A stretch of 64,000 bases of DNA from Dysgonomonas sp. 520 (GTDB lineage Bacteria > Bacteroidota > Bacteroidia > Bacteroidales > Dysgonomonadaceae): contig NZ_QVMP01000002.1 of NCBI RefSeq assembly GCF_010501095.1, forward strand, positions 49,280-113,279. The letters are read 5' to 3'. How positions within the stretch are numbered: position 1 is the stretch's first letter; each line of letters starts with the position of its first letter. Shown piece after piece: positions 1 through 9,815 of this stretch. Made by a program: the position numbers and the translations under genes. Under the pieces are notes generated by a model. That model was not told where the DNA came from. It saw only the letters and a program-made list of their open reading frames with translations, and did no database searches.

Positions 1-82
1 TGTTCAGGATGACAAAACCAATATGAATCTTATAATAAATAAGTTTATATCAAAGGCCTAAATGCACCACGGGTTATTTTTA
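1..82. repeat. family C repeat, partial copy at window edge
   Basis: GACAAAAC..TATRAATCTTATAATAAATAAGTT..CAAAG..ACGGGT shared with 54168-54231. Confidence 0.65.
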
Positions 83-1795
83 ATTTTCCCGATTCAGCAC
101 ATGCCGGCGATATTCGTCGGGGGTGAGTCCATAATATTCACGAAACTGACGGTAGAAAGTAGATCGTGACCCGAATCCCGATTCGTAGCCGATGCGTTCT
201 ACGGTTTCGGTGTTGCCCGTGTCGGACAATAATTGGCGTGCATGCCGCACCCTTTTGTGCGAAACGTATGTGGAGTATGTTTGTCCGTAATGTTCCATTA
301 TAAGCGTACGCAGGTTTTTTTCGCTTATGTTGAGCTCCTCCTGAACATCTTTTCTCGACAGCTTGTTGTCGGTGTATCGCTTGTTGGTGTCCATCAGCTG
401 TTGCAATGCTTCAAGCCATTGCAGGTCGGTATGTTTTAGCAGGTCTTCGCCCATTGGTTGCAGCTCCTTTATTTGCTCTTCCAGCAGGCTGTTTCTCTTA
501 GCCAAAGCGTCTTGTTCCTGAAGCCGCAACACAAGCCTTTTGTTTTTGAAGTTTATACGGCGGCTGTTGCGGTACATAACCACTGCTAACACAACAAGCA
601 GAAGCGCAACAACGGCTATGGCAACAACTATGCGCCGTGTGAATTGCAGTTGCATACGGTCTTCCCGTGCTTGCTGCTCGATGCGGTTGAGGTCGTATAA
701 GATGCTCAACTCGTTCAACTGCAGTTTATATTCGCTACGGTTGTTTTCTTTCTGTTCTGCTATTGCTTCGGCATAGGCTTGCACGGCTTCGCTATGGCGA
801 TTGAGGTGCGCCAGCAACTCGGCTTTGTTGATAAGCACTTCGGGCAGGTCGGATTGTAGTTCATATTGCCTTATCAGTTGCAACATCCGCTCGTTGTATG
901 TGTATGCCTGCTGATACTCTTTGCGTTGCGTGTGGTAATTGACATACATCTGGTCGAGCAGGAAACGGAACGAGAGAGGGTAGTCTTCGTTGTATAGTTG
1001 TTCAGTTTTGTCGATATGTTTTTTTGCTTGTTCTTGCCTGTTCAGGTAGATATTTGCCTGAGCCAACAGATATTCGGCAATGAAAACCGATTCCGCATCA
1101 TTACTCCCTTTCTCTTTGCGTCTCAAGTTGATGCAGACATACATGGAGTCGGCATAAAGTATGGTTTGCTCGTATTTCTCAAGACTTAAACCGATAAAAG
1201 CCAGTTCCTGATAGTTTTCGAGAGTCAGGGCAGAAGTTGCCCCGCCATCGGTCTGCCTCAGTAATCCTAAACTTTCGTGCAGATAGGTGGAACTTTCTTC
1301 ATACTGATTCATGTGTTTATGGGTGTTTGCCAACGCCGCAGTCGCCCGTGCCATATTGAGGTTGTCGTTCAGATTGCGGGCTTCGTCGTACATCTGGCGG
1401 GCTTTAGCCAATGCCAGAGTGAACATACCCTGATTGGCATAGCGTTGTATGATGGTTTGCTGCACCACAAACATGATATCGTATTCTTCGTGTTTGCGGG
1501 CAAATGTTTCGGCAGCTTCGGCAGCAGCAACAATGCTGTCGTTGTCGAACTGCGGGTAGTAATATTCTACCATCTTGGCTTTTGCCTTTGCCTGATTGCG
1601 GGTGTCTTTTTGTCGTTCGGCTTCTTTTTCAAGTTCAAGAACAAAGTTGCGTCCTTTTATCGGGTTTGTGTAAAAGTATTGCTTTACGGAGTCGAGCAGG
1701 TTGTCTGTTTTTTGCTTGTCGTTGCCGGCACAACAACAGCCGACAACTGTAAGTGTCAGTAACAATAAAAAATAGCGTATATTGATATTTGGCAT
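80..1795 (-). CDS. TPR-repeat transmembrane AraC-family transcriptional regulator
   Basis: Signal/lipoprotein-like N-terminus (start likely at MPNINIRYF..CCCAG), TPR-like helices, one TM segment, C-terminal AraC HTH (RIGYESGFGSRSTFYRQFREYYGLTPDEYRR). ORF track starts at 1846; internal Met at 1795 preferred. Confidence 0.85.
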   Translation of the reverse strand: MPNINIRYFLLLLTLTVVGCCCAGNDKQKTDNLLDSVKQYFYTNPIKGRNFVLELEKEAERQKDTRNQAKAKAKMVEYYYPQFDNDSIVAAAEAAETFARKHEEYDIMFVVQQTIIQRYANQGMFTLALAKARQMYDEARNLNDNLNMARATAALANTHKHMNQYEESSTYLHESLGLLRQTDGGATSALTLENYQELAFIGLSLEKYEQTILYADSMYVCINLRRKEKGSNDAESVFIAEYLLAQANIYLNRQEQAKKHIDKTEQLYNEDYPLSFRFLLDQMYVNYHTQRKEYQQAYTYNERMLQLIRQYELQSDLPEVLINKAELLAHLNRHSEAVQAYAEAIAEQKENNRSEYKLQLNELSILYDLNRIEQQAREDRMQLQFTRRIVVAIAVVALLLVVLAVVMYRNSRRINFKNKRLVLRLQEQDALAKRNSLLEEQIKELQPMGEDLLKHTDLQWLEALQQLMDTNKRYTDNKLSRKDVQEELNISEKNLRTLIMEHYGQTYSTYVSHKRVRHARQLLSDTGNTETVERIGYESGFGSRSTFYRQFREYYGLTPDEYRRHVLNREN

Positions 1796-1836
1796 GCCCG
1801 TTCCGTTTCTTAGATAGTACAAAGTTATCGAAAAAA

Positions 1837-2347
1837 TTAATGCCAATCGGTATTTGGATTTACTATAACAAAAAGGTTTTTTTTTATTCTACTTTTTTTA
1901 CTGCCGCGCATCTGTCGATGCTTGCCTTCGTTCATTTTGTCTTGACACAAAACGAACCAAAAGGTCAAGACTGTGACTTCTATACGACCCGCAGGCAACT
2001 TGCTTCGCAGAACAAAAATAACTCGGACCTGTCAGTCCTCAAACAGCTTTTGTTCTGTTTGCTCCGCTTCGTTGTGCGGGTGCCCCGTATATTAGCCAAT
2101 GTCATTTCTCGCGTAAGCCGGGACGTGCATCAGTGACGCAGCCGGGTTACCTGACCGGTGAAGTTGACATAAAAACTAAATTCTGTTTGAGCCTGAAAGG
2201 CGAGTTTATTTAGTTTAGTCAACAAGCCGCATTGTCAGGTCGGCGAGGAGCGAAGCACTGTTTTTTGCAACTTTTTGACACCAAAAAGTTGATAAGAAAA
2301 AAGTAAAATAAAAAACCAACCTTTCTCAACTACTGATTCGCATTATT
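1837..2347. mobile_element. TIR-bounded non-coding element, family A (511 bp)
   Basis: Left TTAATGCCAATCGGTATTTGGATTTACTATAAC; right CTCAACTACTGATTCGCATTA: inverted copies of one end sequence; no ORF. Confidence 0.65.
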
Positions 2348-2411
2348 AATAAAATGTACTATGGGGGGGGTAAGGTAAGATGTGTTTTTGTTACGAGACT
2401 TCTAATAGCAA

Positions 2412-3422
2412 TTATTCGTTGTTTGGCTCACAAACAATGTGCCATTTAATCTCTGTTTTCGTCAAGTCGATAGCTTGCCTCGAACTTCTGGACGATGGTT
2501 TTGTACCCAAACTCAGATTAAATGTATATTTCTTACCCATTTCGAAAACGAAATCGTCATCAAGCGTATATCTGCCTTTCGTTTCACTGTTGGGTGTACC
2601 AACTTTTTCATAGCTTACAACTATTTCAAAATTATTCACTGGTTTTTCGATAGGATATACCATTTTTTGAGGGAGTACCATCAACCCCCCAACTTCCTTA
2701 TAATCACCACATTGTGTCTCGAAGGGGTATTTTTGATATACAACATAATTTTGTGGTACGAGATGTTCGTACCACAACCAGGTTGAAGTTTCTCCGGCAG
2801 CCACTCCCGTGATAAGCCCCGTGCTGAATAAGTTGATTAGTTTTATTTCATTTATGCGGAATGCTACATTAGGTTCGTTGCTGCATGCCTGAAAAACAAC
2901 ACTGGAGAGTGCATGCTGAAACTTGAGTTTGACCGGAGATTCTCTTCTGTCGAGACTGGTAGCTACCAAAAAGTCTTCTTGCTGCTGATAGTTGGTGCTA
3001 ACATTGTATTGAATGGTGATTTGATTTGCAGAATTGTTAATATTAATCAATTCCGGATCTACCCCCGACGGTGTTGCCGGGCTGTAAGCAAAAAAACTGA
3101 CCGAACCGTATCCCGGAAAATATCTTATTGGCGAATATACCCAGCTGTCTCCTTGTTTTTCGACCAGCTGGTTGGTCATAAACGGCTCGTAGACTCCTGT
3201 TTCTTTTTCCCAAATGGCCGACACGCGAAAATATTGCATATCGTCGGTCACGGCTTTTGCGGCACGCAAATTTGACGTTGAACAATCGAACGCAATGGCA
3301 TTTTCGCCCATTCCATTGTCTATGTCGTTATCGTCTTTAGAGCACCCGGCAAAAAATAGAACTATCAGGAGAGAGAAAATCATCCTCTCGATATTTAGCC
3401 TGTATTTGTTGTTCGTTTGCAT
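2412..3422 (-). CDS. fimbrillin family lipoprotein
   Basis: Lipobox FFAGCS; fimbrillin-like segments (SWVYSPIRYFPGYGSVSFFAYSP, KLKFQHALSSVVFQA, FEMGKKYTFNLSLG). Confidence 0.8.
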   Translation of the reverse strand: MQTNNKYRLNIERMIFSLLIVLFFAGCSKDDNDIDNGMGENAIAFDCSTSNLRAAKAVTDDMQYFRVSAIWEKETGVYEPFMTNQLVEKQGDSWVYSPIRYFPGYGSVSFFAYSPATPSGVDPELININNSANQITIQYNVSTNYQQQEDFLVATSLDRRESPVKLKFQHALSSVVFQACSNEPNVAFRINEIKLINLFSTGLITGVAAGETSTWLWYEHLVPQNYVVYQKYPFETQCGDYKEVGGLMVLPQKMVYPIEKPVNNFEIVVSYEKVGTPNSETKGRYTLDDDFVFEMGKKYTFNLSLGTKPSSRSSRQAIDLTKTEIKWHIVCEPNNE

Positions 3423-3538
3423 GTTTTTGCGTGACTTTTATTTTTTTTATTAGTAACCGGAAGGGGAACATTCAACCCCTTCCGGCTTATAGATTCTACA
3501 CCATTCTAATTAAAAAGGAAGGCATAGGGTGAGGCAAA

Positions 3539-5626
3539 TTATGGAGTTGGAACTGGTTTTATTTGTGTTCCATCAACTGTTTTAATAATGTTCACAAGTC
3601 CTTTGTCACCAGCGTTTGAATGTATGTTCACTATATTATTAGCGTTTAAATAAGCTTGAGTACATCCATCCCAAACAGTCAAAACATTTATTGTGTAAGC
3701 ATAACGTATATTCATCATTTTGATATTCTTACTGTCTGATATATCAAAATTGTTTATCACATAAACATCCGAGCCGGAACCAGGTGAAACGGTTTCATAT
3801 CTTTCTAAAGCAGTATTTCCTTTTGCATTTAGCAAACCTGTTCCAGAAACGCCTGTTCCTTTTCTAACAGAACTCTTCTCAAAGTTAAACGTTTTCAGCA
3901 ATGTGTTGTTTGAGATATCCAGGTTCTCGAAAGTAGAATTTGATATAGAAAGAGTTACAAACTTATTATTCGACAAGTTAAGATTAGTCATTTTACCCGA
4001 AGTCATGGTAAAGGTAGTCAAACTACAATTTGACAAATCTAAGTCAAATTTAGCAGGACTAGCACCATTAATAGTCACACCGGAAAGATCTACTGCAATT
4101 AACGAAGGATTGTTTGATAAATTCAAATCACCATCTATTTTAGTAGTTGAAGCGAAAGTTAAAGCATCGAGTTTATTGTTGTTCGATGCATCCAATGATG
4201 TAAACGTATTGTTTCCAGAGAACGCTAGTTTTGCAAGAGTACCATTCAGCAAGTTCACGTCACCAAGTGTAGAACCATTAATAGCCACTTCGGTAATCAA
4301 TGGATTTTTAGATATGTCTAAGTCTCCACCACCGGTAACATTATTAAGCGTAAGTTTAGTAACTCCCTTGAAGTATTCGATACCTTTGAACCCAAAGTCG
4401 CCAGTAGCAACCAACTCTCCTGTTACAGAAGCTATATCTGCTGCAGTTACCATATTGTTGTTTGTCGGGTCAAACGCAGAGTTTGCTTTCTTCGCCAATT
4501 GATTACTGATAAGTGGTGCATAGTTATCCAATTCAGGAATATATTGGTCAGGAGTATCGCTCCATGGGCTTACACCAACTTCGAAGCTTACTTCACCACT
4601 AACGTCTTCACCAAAGCCAAGATAGAAATTGTATTGGCGTCCCATCTCGAACGTGATACCTAGGTCTTTTCCATTATCTTGTGCACCATTAATATCTTTT
4701 ACTGCAAAATATTTCACTTCCGGCTTTGCTGCGCTTCCCGCATAATAGATATCATCAACAAATGCTTTGTAAGCTACTTTGATTGCAAATTCGCCTGAAG
4801 CAGGAGCTGTTTTACCTGTTCCGTTTGAAGAGATTTTAGTTGCTTGTGGCAATACCAGCATAGCACCTGTTTTACCCAATATAGATTTATACTCGTTAAG
4901 CAAGTAGATAGGAGAAGCACCCATGTCTACAGCATAATCGGTCAGAGTTTCCTGATCTCTCCAAAGTACAAATGGGGCAGTGCCATAAGCCAATGTTCCT
5001 GATTCTGCAATAGAGTCGTTGCTGATATCCAAAGTACCAGTTTGGTTCAGTTGCAATAATTCTACACTTTCGATAGTATAAGTTATATTCTTCTGAGAGG
5101 TTTTAGCGAAGAACATAACGCGCGAAAGAGCGTGGTGGAAGTTCAATTTAACAGTTCCTGTGTTTTTGTCTTGTTTTTTAATCTGCGCAACCAAGAAGTC
5201 TTCCTGTGCATTTGTTTCGTCAATTTCAGGAACTGTGTACTTCAGACGAGATGTTGCTGGCACAAAATCCATAAGTCCCGAGGCTAAGTTCTTAGAAGAA
5301 GAAGGACTATAGGCAACAAAGTCTACAGTTCCGTCTGCAGGCCAATAGCGTTTTGGTGTGTAAGCCCAACTGTCATCCTCACCTCTTGTAATGCCAAATG
5401 CATTGAACAAGTAGTCGTTGTCCATACTCTTGATACCTGTAACTGTAAAGCTCAGGATATTGTCTCCATTGGTGATAGCTGCACGCAAGTTGGATGATTT
5501 ATCCGTTAGTGTACGAAATTCTATCGCACCGCTTGTGCCATTGTCCACAAAGCCTAAATCTTCATCGTTGGAGCAAGATGCCAACGTAAGAGCGATTGTT
5601 GCAATAAATAAAAATAATTTTCTCAT
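3539..5626 (-). CDS. fimbrillin family lipoprotein with C-terminal leucine-rich-like repeats
   Basis: Lipobox LASCSN; N-terminal fimbrillin pattern (WAYTPKRYWPADGTVDFVAYSP, VKLNFHHALSRVMFFA, FEMGRQYNFYLGFG); C-terminal half has repeated LDISNN/LNLSNN motifs. Confidence 0.8.
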   Translation of the reverse strand: MRKLFLFIATIALTLASCSNDEDLGFVDNGTSGAIEFRTLTDKSSNLRAAITNGDNILSFTVTGIKSMDNDYLFNAFGITRGEDDSWAYTPKRYWPADGTVDFVAYSPSSSKNLASGLMDFVPATSRLKYTVPEIDETNAQEDFLVAQIKKQDKNTGTVKLNFHHALSRVMFFAKTSQKNITYTIESVELLQLNQTGTLDISNDSIAESGTLAYGTAPFVLWRDQETLTDYAVDMGASPIYLLNEYKSILGKTGAMLVLPQATKISSNGTGKTAPASGEFAIKVAYKAFVDDIYYAGSAAKPEVKYFAVKDINGAQDNGKDLGITFEMGRQYNFYLGFGEDVSGEVSFEVGVSPWSDTPDQYIPELDNYAPLISNQLAKKANSAFDPTNNNMVTAADIASVTGELVATGDFGFKGIEYFKGVTKLTLNNVTGGGDLDISKNPLITEVAINGSTLGDVNLLNGTLAKLAFSGNNTFTSLDASNNNKLDALTFASTTKIDGDLNLSNNPSLIAVDLSGVTINGASPAKFDLDLSNCSLTTFTMTSGKMTNLNLSNNKFVTLSISNSTFENLDISNNTLLKTFNFEKSSVRKGTGVSGTGLLNAKGNTALERYETVSPGSGSDVYVINNFDISDSKNIKMMNIRYAYTINVLTVWDGCTQAYLNANNIVNIHSNAGDKGLVNIIKTVDGTQIKPVPTP

Positions 5627-5679
5627 TTTGTCAAGTTTAAATTTATTAAATAATTAGCGTAATATTAATATTTTGAGGT

Positions 5680-6663
5680 TTACAAATAGACATCTACGTT
5701 GTCCCATTCTCCAACCCCGATTTCAAATCCTCCTCCATCGCCGGGATTTCCCCCGGGTTCTGGTATTTCTGGTATTTCGTCTTTATTTTCTATAAGAATG
5801 TCATACCCATCCCTTTGCAATTTAGCTTCCCTATCGGCCATCGACTCGCCTATCTGACCCGACACATCCCAATAGGCCGTGTAATATCCGTTTATTTTTG
5901 ATAGTATTTCTATCGTAAATCTATTCTGATATGGATATACAGGTCCAAAAGTATAGAAAGAGCCTTCAATGTATCCCACTCCGTTTTCGTCGATTCCCAC
6001 GGTCGAATTTTCGAACAAAACGGTTGAGCGTTCGGTGGTCAGTTCATCTGTTTTGAAGAAATATGTCGCAGCCATTCCGGATATGGCACCCCGCGCTTCC
6101 GCTATATTTTTCGTCCCCGATATGCCGTTAATCCGGTAGGTGAACTCACGAAGTATATTTTTAGGATAGAAGTTAAGAATCAGAAAATCTTCGCATTCGT
6201 TGCAAAATATGACATCGAATGTTTCTTGCCACGAGTGTACAAAGAAATCTCCTTTTGGGTCTATCACCGTTTTTTCGCCCGATACGGGCATGGCTTTCAG
6301 GTTGTAGGTTTGGCGCGAAGTTTCGGCACAATACGCCTGAAAAGACTCAAGTGTGGTTTCGTTTCTCAAACTTACGTTCGAGTTGTTGTCGTAGCATAGC
6401 GGAATATAAGATGCGTTGGTGACCAGCTTTATCATTTTTTCGCCACTGATCGGGATGTTATTCCTTCCGTAATCTATTACCCCACTGGTTTGTGAAAAAA
6501 TATTCATTCGCATAACCCGTACGTCAGCCTGGTCTTCCCAATTCACAACCACCTTGATGGCTACATCCCCTTCCACACACAAGCCCGCATCGCACAGGCT
6601 CTTGTTTTTGCAAGAAACCGTGGTCAATAAAGCCAATATGAACAGGAACAGAATATTTCTCAT
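5680..6663 (-). CDS. DUF5119-like (FimB/Mfa2-like) fimbrial-locus lipoprotein
   Basis: Lipobox TTVSCK; co-located and overlapping by 4 bp with the DUF3575-like gene upstream; Mfa2/DUF5119-like layout. Confidence 0.6.
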   Translation of the reverse strand: MRNILFLFILALLTTVSCKNKSLCDAGLCVEGDVAIKVVVNWEDQADVRVMRMNIFSQTSGVIDYGRNNIPISGEKMIKLVTNASYIPLCYDNNSNVSLRNETTLESFQAYCAETSRQTYNLKAMPVSGEKTVIDPKGDFFVHSWQETFDVIFCNECEDFLILNFYPKNILREFTYRINGISGTKNIAEARGAISGMAATYFFKTDELTTERSTVLFENSTVGIDENGVGYIEGSFYTFGPVYPYQNRFTIEILSKINGYYTAYWDVSGQIGESMADREAKLQRDGYDILIENKDEIPEIPEPGGNPGDGGGFEIGVGEWDNVDVYL

Positions 6664-7991
6664 CGTTGGTTCTCCTTTCCTTTGCTTTTACCGAAAACGT
6701 TACCTATCAGCCACACCAGCGAAATATTGGCTTTGGTTAGTCCTATATAATTTCTTTGATGTGTGCTTTTCCACGGGAAGACACATTCATCGCATGCCCC
6801 AACAGTGTATTTGTGATATTTTCCGCCAAAATATCCGGCACCGATCCCAAATTCGAGGTTAAACCTTTTGGCGATGGATATGGCATACCCAAATGTTAAT
6901 CCGCCCGAATAGCTCCAATTGCTTAGCTGCCCTTCGTCGCTGTTTTTCTTTGTAAACAAGCGTATGTCGTAGGTTCCTCCGTATCCGTATGCACCAACAA
7001 ACCATCCGGTGAGTGGCTTTTGATCTTTTTCCCGATTAAACCATCGGCGCAGCTCAACTCCCGCTATTTGTATACGATGATAATAGTAGCTGCTGGCATC
7101 GGTATTCCACCACGACCAGTTTCCTTCTATTCCTGCCGACCAATTGTAATTGCGCCCGAAAGGAATTTCAATTGCCAGGTTGGGCAATAGTGCGGCATCG
7201 TAGATCAAGTTGTTTTTGACAGCCATGACAAACGTCTTCTTCCGGTTTGGAAATATATTTTCGGGACAGATGGTGTCGATCCTAATCACTTCTTTTTCTA
7301 TGAAAACGGTGTCGAAACGCACCACTTCTACCGTGTCTGTCCTAACGGGTTGCTCTTTCTTTGGTGTGTATATCGTACCGGTAACACTTCCTCGCAGATA
7401 AGGCAGTATATGTTTCAGTAAATATTTGTATGGTTCTCCTCTGTGCAATTTTTTTATTCTTATTTTCTTACTTTCCCAACTGAGACTGCTGTTAAGGATA
7501 TTCAGCAATTGGGTGCGTCCGGGCACAGCCTCATCCTCTTCAATCATTCTTATAAGTCCGTCCCAGTCTTCGGCTGTGGGGAACATTACAAATTGGTTGT
7601 CTCTAATTCTGGGATATTTTTTTCTTATGTAGTTTTTGAGCGAAATTGCTCTTTCTTTTGCCAACCATTCGTTGTTTGCAAAACCACCTTCGGGTGAGGC
7701 GGTACTGGAAATGACAATTAAATCTTCATCTTCCATTGAAGAAAACATTTTATCTATAATGCTCAATGTATTGGCATTGCCCATATAATTACTATCTATT
7801 TCTGTGCGATTTACACGATAATAAATACGTACAGATGTGGGAAAAGAAGAGTTGCTTTCTTTTTCTGTGTTCAAGAAAATCTCGACAAAATCGCTATCGG
7901 ATGTAAATGTGGTGGCTCCCAACGAACTTACAATACAAACTAACCCACTCCAGAAGAGGAGTATTCCCCTAAGTTGTCGTAGAATCATGAG
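6660..7991 (-). CDS. DUF3575 domain outer-membrane protein with OmpA-like N-terminus
   Basis: ISSTASPEGG (OmpA-like) followed by a C-terminal beta-barrel segment (NLAIEIPFGRNYNWSAGIEGNWSWW...). ORF track starts at 8054; start at M22 likely. Confidence 0.7.
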   Translation of the reverse strand, partial: LMILRQLRGILLFWSGLVCIVSSLGATTFTSDSDFVEIFLNTEKESNSSFPTSVRIYYRVNRTEIDSNYMGNANTLSIIDKMFSSMEDEDLIVISSTASPEGGFANNEWLAKERAISLKNYIRKKYPRIRDNQFVMFPTAEDWDGLIRMIEEDEAVPGRTQLLNILNSSLSWESKKIRIKKLHRGEPYKYLLKHILPYLRGSVTGTIYTPKKEQPVRTDTVEVVRFDTVFIEKEVIRIDTICPENIFPNRKKTFVMAVKNNLIYDAALLPNLAIEIPFGRNYNWSAGIEGNWSWWNTDASSYYYHRIQIAGVELRRWFNREKDQKPLTGWFVGAYGYGGTYDIRLFTKKNSDEGQLSNWSYSGGLTFGYAISIAKRFNLEFGIGAGYFGGKYHKYTVGACDECVFPWKSTHQRNYIGLTKANISLVWLIGNVFGKSKGKENQR

Positions 7992-8344
7992 TTTTGAAAA
8001 ATTTGCTCTTCTGTTTGTAATAATACTAATGAATTTGTACCCTAATCTAAACAATTAAAGGCAAAGGTACTGAAAAAAAGATAAATAGCAAGAACTTCTT
8101 TCTAAAAACAGTCTTTTTTTAAAAAAATATTAGGTTATTTTACACTTACCCCCCTTCATTTCTATTCAGAATTGCTTACCCTAAAAAAAGCGATTACAAT
8201 TTTATGTATTTTTTAACATATTGAAATTTGATGAATTAATCCGGACTTATTACCAGCTGAAAGACTACCTTTTACCCGTGATGCAATAGTGTTTTATACA
8301 GACTCAGTCGTTATGAAGGTAGTCTTTCGCTGTTGACAGAGGTT

Positions 8345-9343
8345 TTATAAGTTCGGATTTATCGAATTCCATTTATCTATTTCGGGAATAACTCCTGATT
8401 TGATAAGCTCGTCTCTCAAATTACATAAATGCCGGTAACTTTGTTCTAATGCCTTTTGCTCTTCGGCAGTACCCTCCACAATCTGATAATGTACTCCACT
8501 TTTGTCAAGTGTTGTTTCCATAGCCATCATGATATTCGAAAACTTATTGCTCGATACATATACACCCACCGGCCAGTTGAACTTGTCTCCACCCATAACG
8601 GCCTGCATCATCTCAAGAGACAGGTATGCCGGACTTTGAAACGAGGAACGCCCCCTTAGTTCGATAATTCTTTTTCCTCCCTGTATTACTTTTTCCTTGA
8701 TGCCCTTCCATGTTTCGTTAGTGAGAATAGGTGTTCCGATCAAATCGTTCAGAGGTTTGCCGTCTACACTTGCCGTAGAAGAAAACACAGCCATTTGCTC
8801 CCCGTGCCCTCCGTATGTTCTGCAATTAGTCACGTTGTCAGGATGAATGTTAAAGTGTTTTGCCAACTCGTTACGTAGTCTTGTACTATCCAAAGCTGCC
8901 AGAGTGGATACCTGCGAAGGTTTTAATCCTGAATAGAGCAAAACCAGTAGCCCTGTTATATCAGCAGGGTTAAAAATCACCACAACATGTTTCACCTCAG
9001 GGCAGTATTGCTTAATGTCTTTTCCAAACTGTATGGCAACTTCGGCATTTCCTTTCAGCAAATCTTCCCGTGTCATTCCCTCTTTGCGTGCAGCGCCTCC
9101 CGAAGTAATAACATATTTGCTGTCTTTCAACGCTTCGTCTATATTGTTGGTGTAGGTGATGGTAACTCCTTTGAATCCGCATTGCAGTAATTCTTCGGCA
9201 ACACCCTCCAAGCCTTTAGAATAAGGGTCGTATAAACAAATATTAGATGATAACCCCATAAGAATGGCAGATTGCGCCATATTAGAACCTATCATTCCGG
9301 CAGCTCCGACAATTGTTAATTTTTCTGATGTAAGAGTTTTCAT
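8345..9343 (-). CDS. mdh: malate dehydrogenase
   Basis: NAD-binding KLTIVGAAGMIGSNMAQ, STRLRNELAKHFN, YGGHGEQMAVF. Confidence 0.85.
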   Translation of the reverse strand: MKTLTSEKLTIVGAAGMIGSNMAQSAILMGLSSNICLYDPYSKGLEGVAEELLQCGFKGVTITYTNNIDEALKDSKYVITSGGAARKEGMTREDLLKGNAEVAIQFGKDIKQYCPEVKHVVVIFNPADITGLLVLLYSGLKPSQVSTLAALDSTRLRNELAKHFNIHPDNVTNCRTYGGHGEQMAVFSSTASVDGKPLNDLIGTPILTNETWKGIKEKVIQGGKRIIELRGRSSFQSPAYLSLEMMQAVMGGDKFNWPVGVYVSSNKFSNIMMAMETTLDKSGVHYQIVEGTAEEQKALEQSYRHLCNLRDELIKSGVIPEIDKWNSINPNL

Positions 9344-9377
9344 ATCGTTTCTCGATTTTATTAAAGTTTATATATAG

Positions 9378-9516
9378 AAGTCATCTAGACTTTTTAAATT
9401 ATACTTAATTTTTGAGTTTTTGTCATGTTGAACGTAGTGAAACATCTAAAAAACAGATCCTTCGATACTCTCAGGATGACAAAATTGAATAAAACGAAAA
9501 AGTCTAGACGGTTTCA
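9378..9516 (+). mobile_element. family B MITE-like element, copy 1
   Basis: TCTAGACTTTTT...AAAAAGTCTAGA 12-bp perfect TIR; near-identical to the reverse complement of 22671-22808. Confidence 0.85.
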
Positions 9517-9815
9517 TAGTTTATTTTTAGTTGTTCAAATTTAGACAGACAGCAAAAACACAAAGAACGCAGAGTTTTTATTCTGTCATGCTGAGTATAT
9601 AGTAAACATGGCATAACACTTTATTCGATGTAATATTCATTTTTCAAAAAAATGAGCCACTGTACTGTAATTATAATAACAAAAGTTATCGGCTGTTGTT
9701 CAAGGGAAAATTGAGTAATCCTTTAAATCAGAACATTAGTTCCTTCTGCGCATGAATGAGGGTTGATGATCGTTCAATAATAACTATATTTACATGCAAA
9801 ACATTTTCAAATATA

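Noticed and set aside
1789-2136. 115-aa ORF inside the family A element
   Set aside because: Runs from the AraC 5' region through the repeat; no RBS or domain, spurious reading of repeat DNA.
3903-4502. 199-aa plus-strand ORF
   Set aside because: Antisense shadow of the LRR region of the fimbrillin gene; low-complexity reading with no domain.
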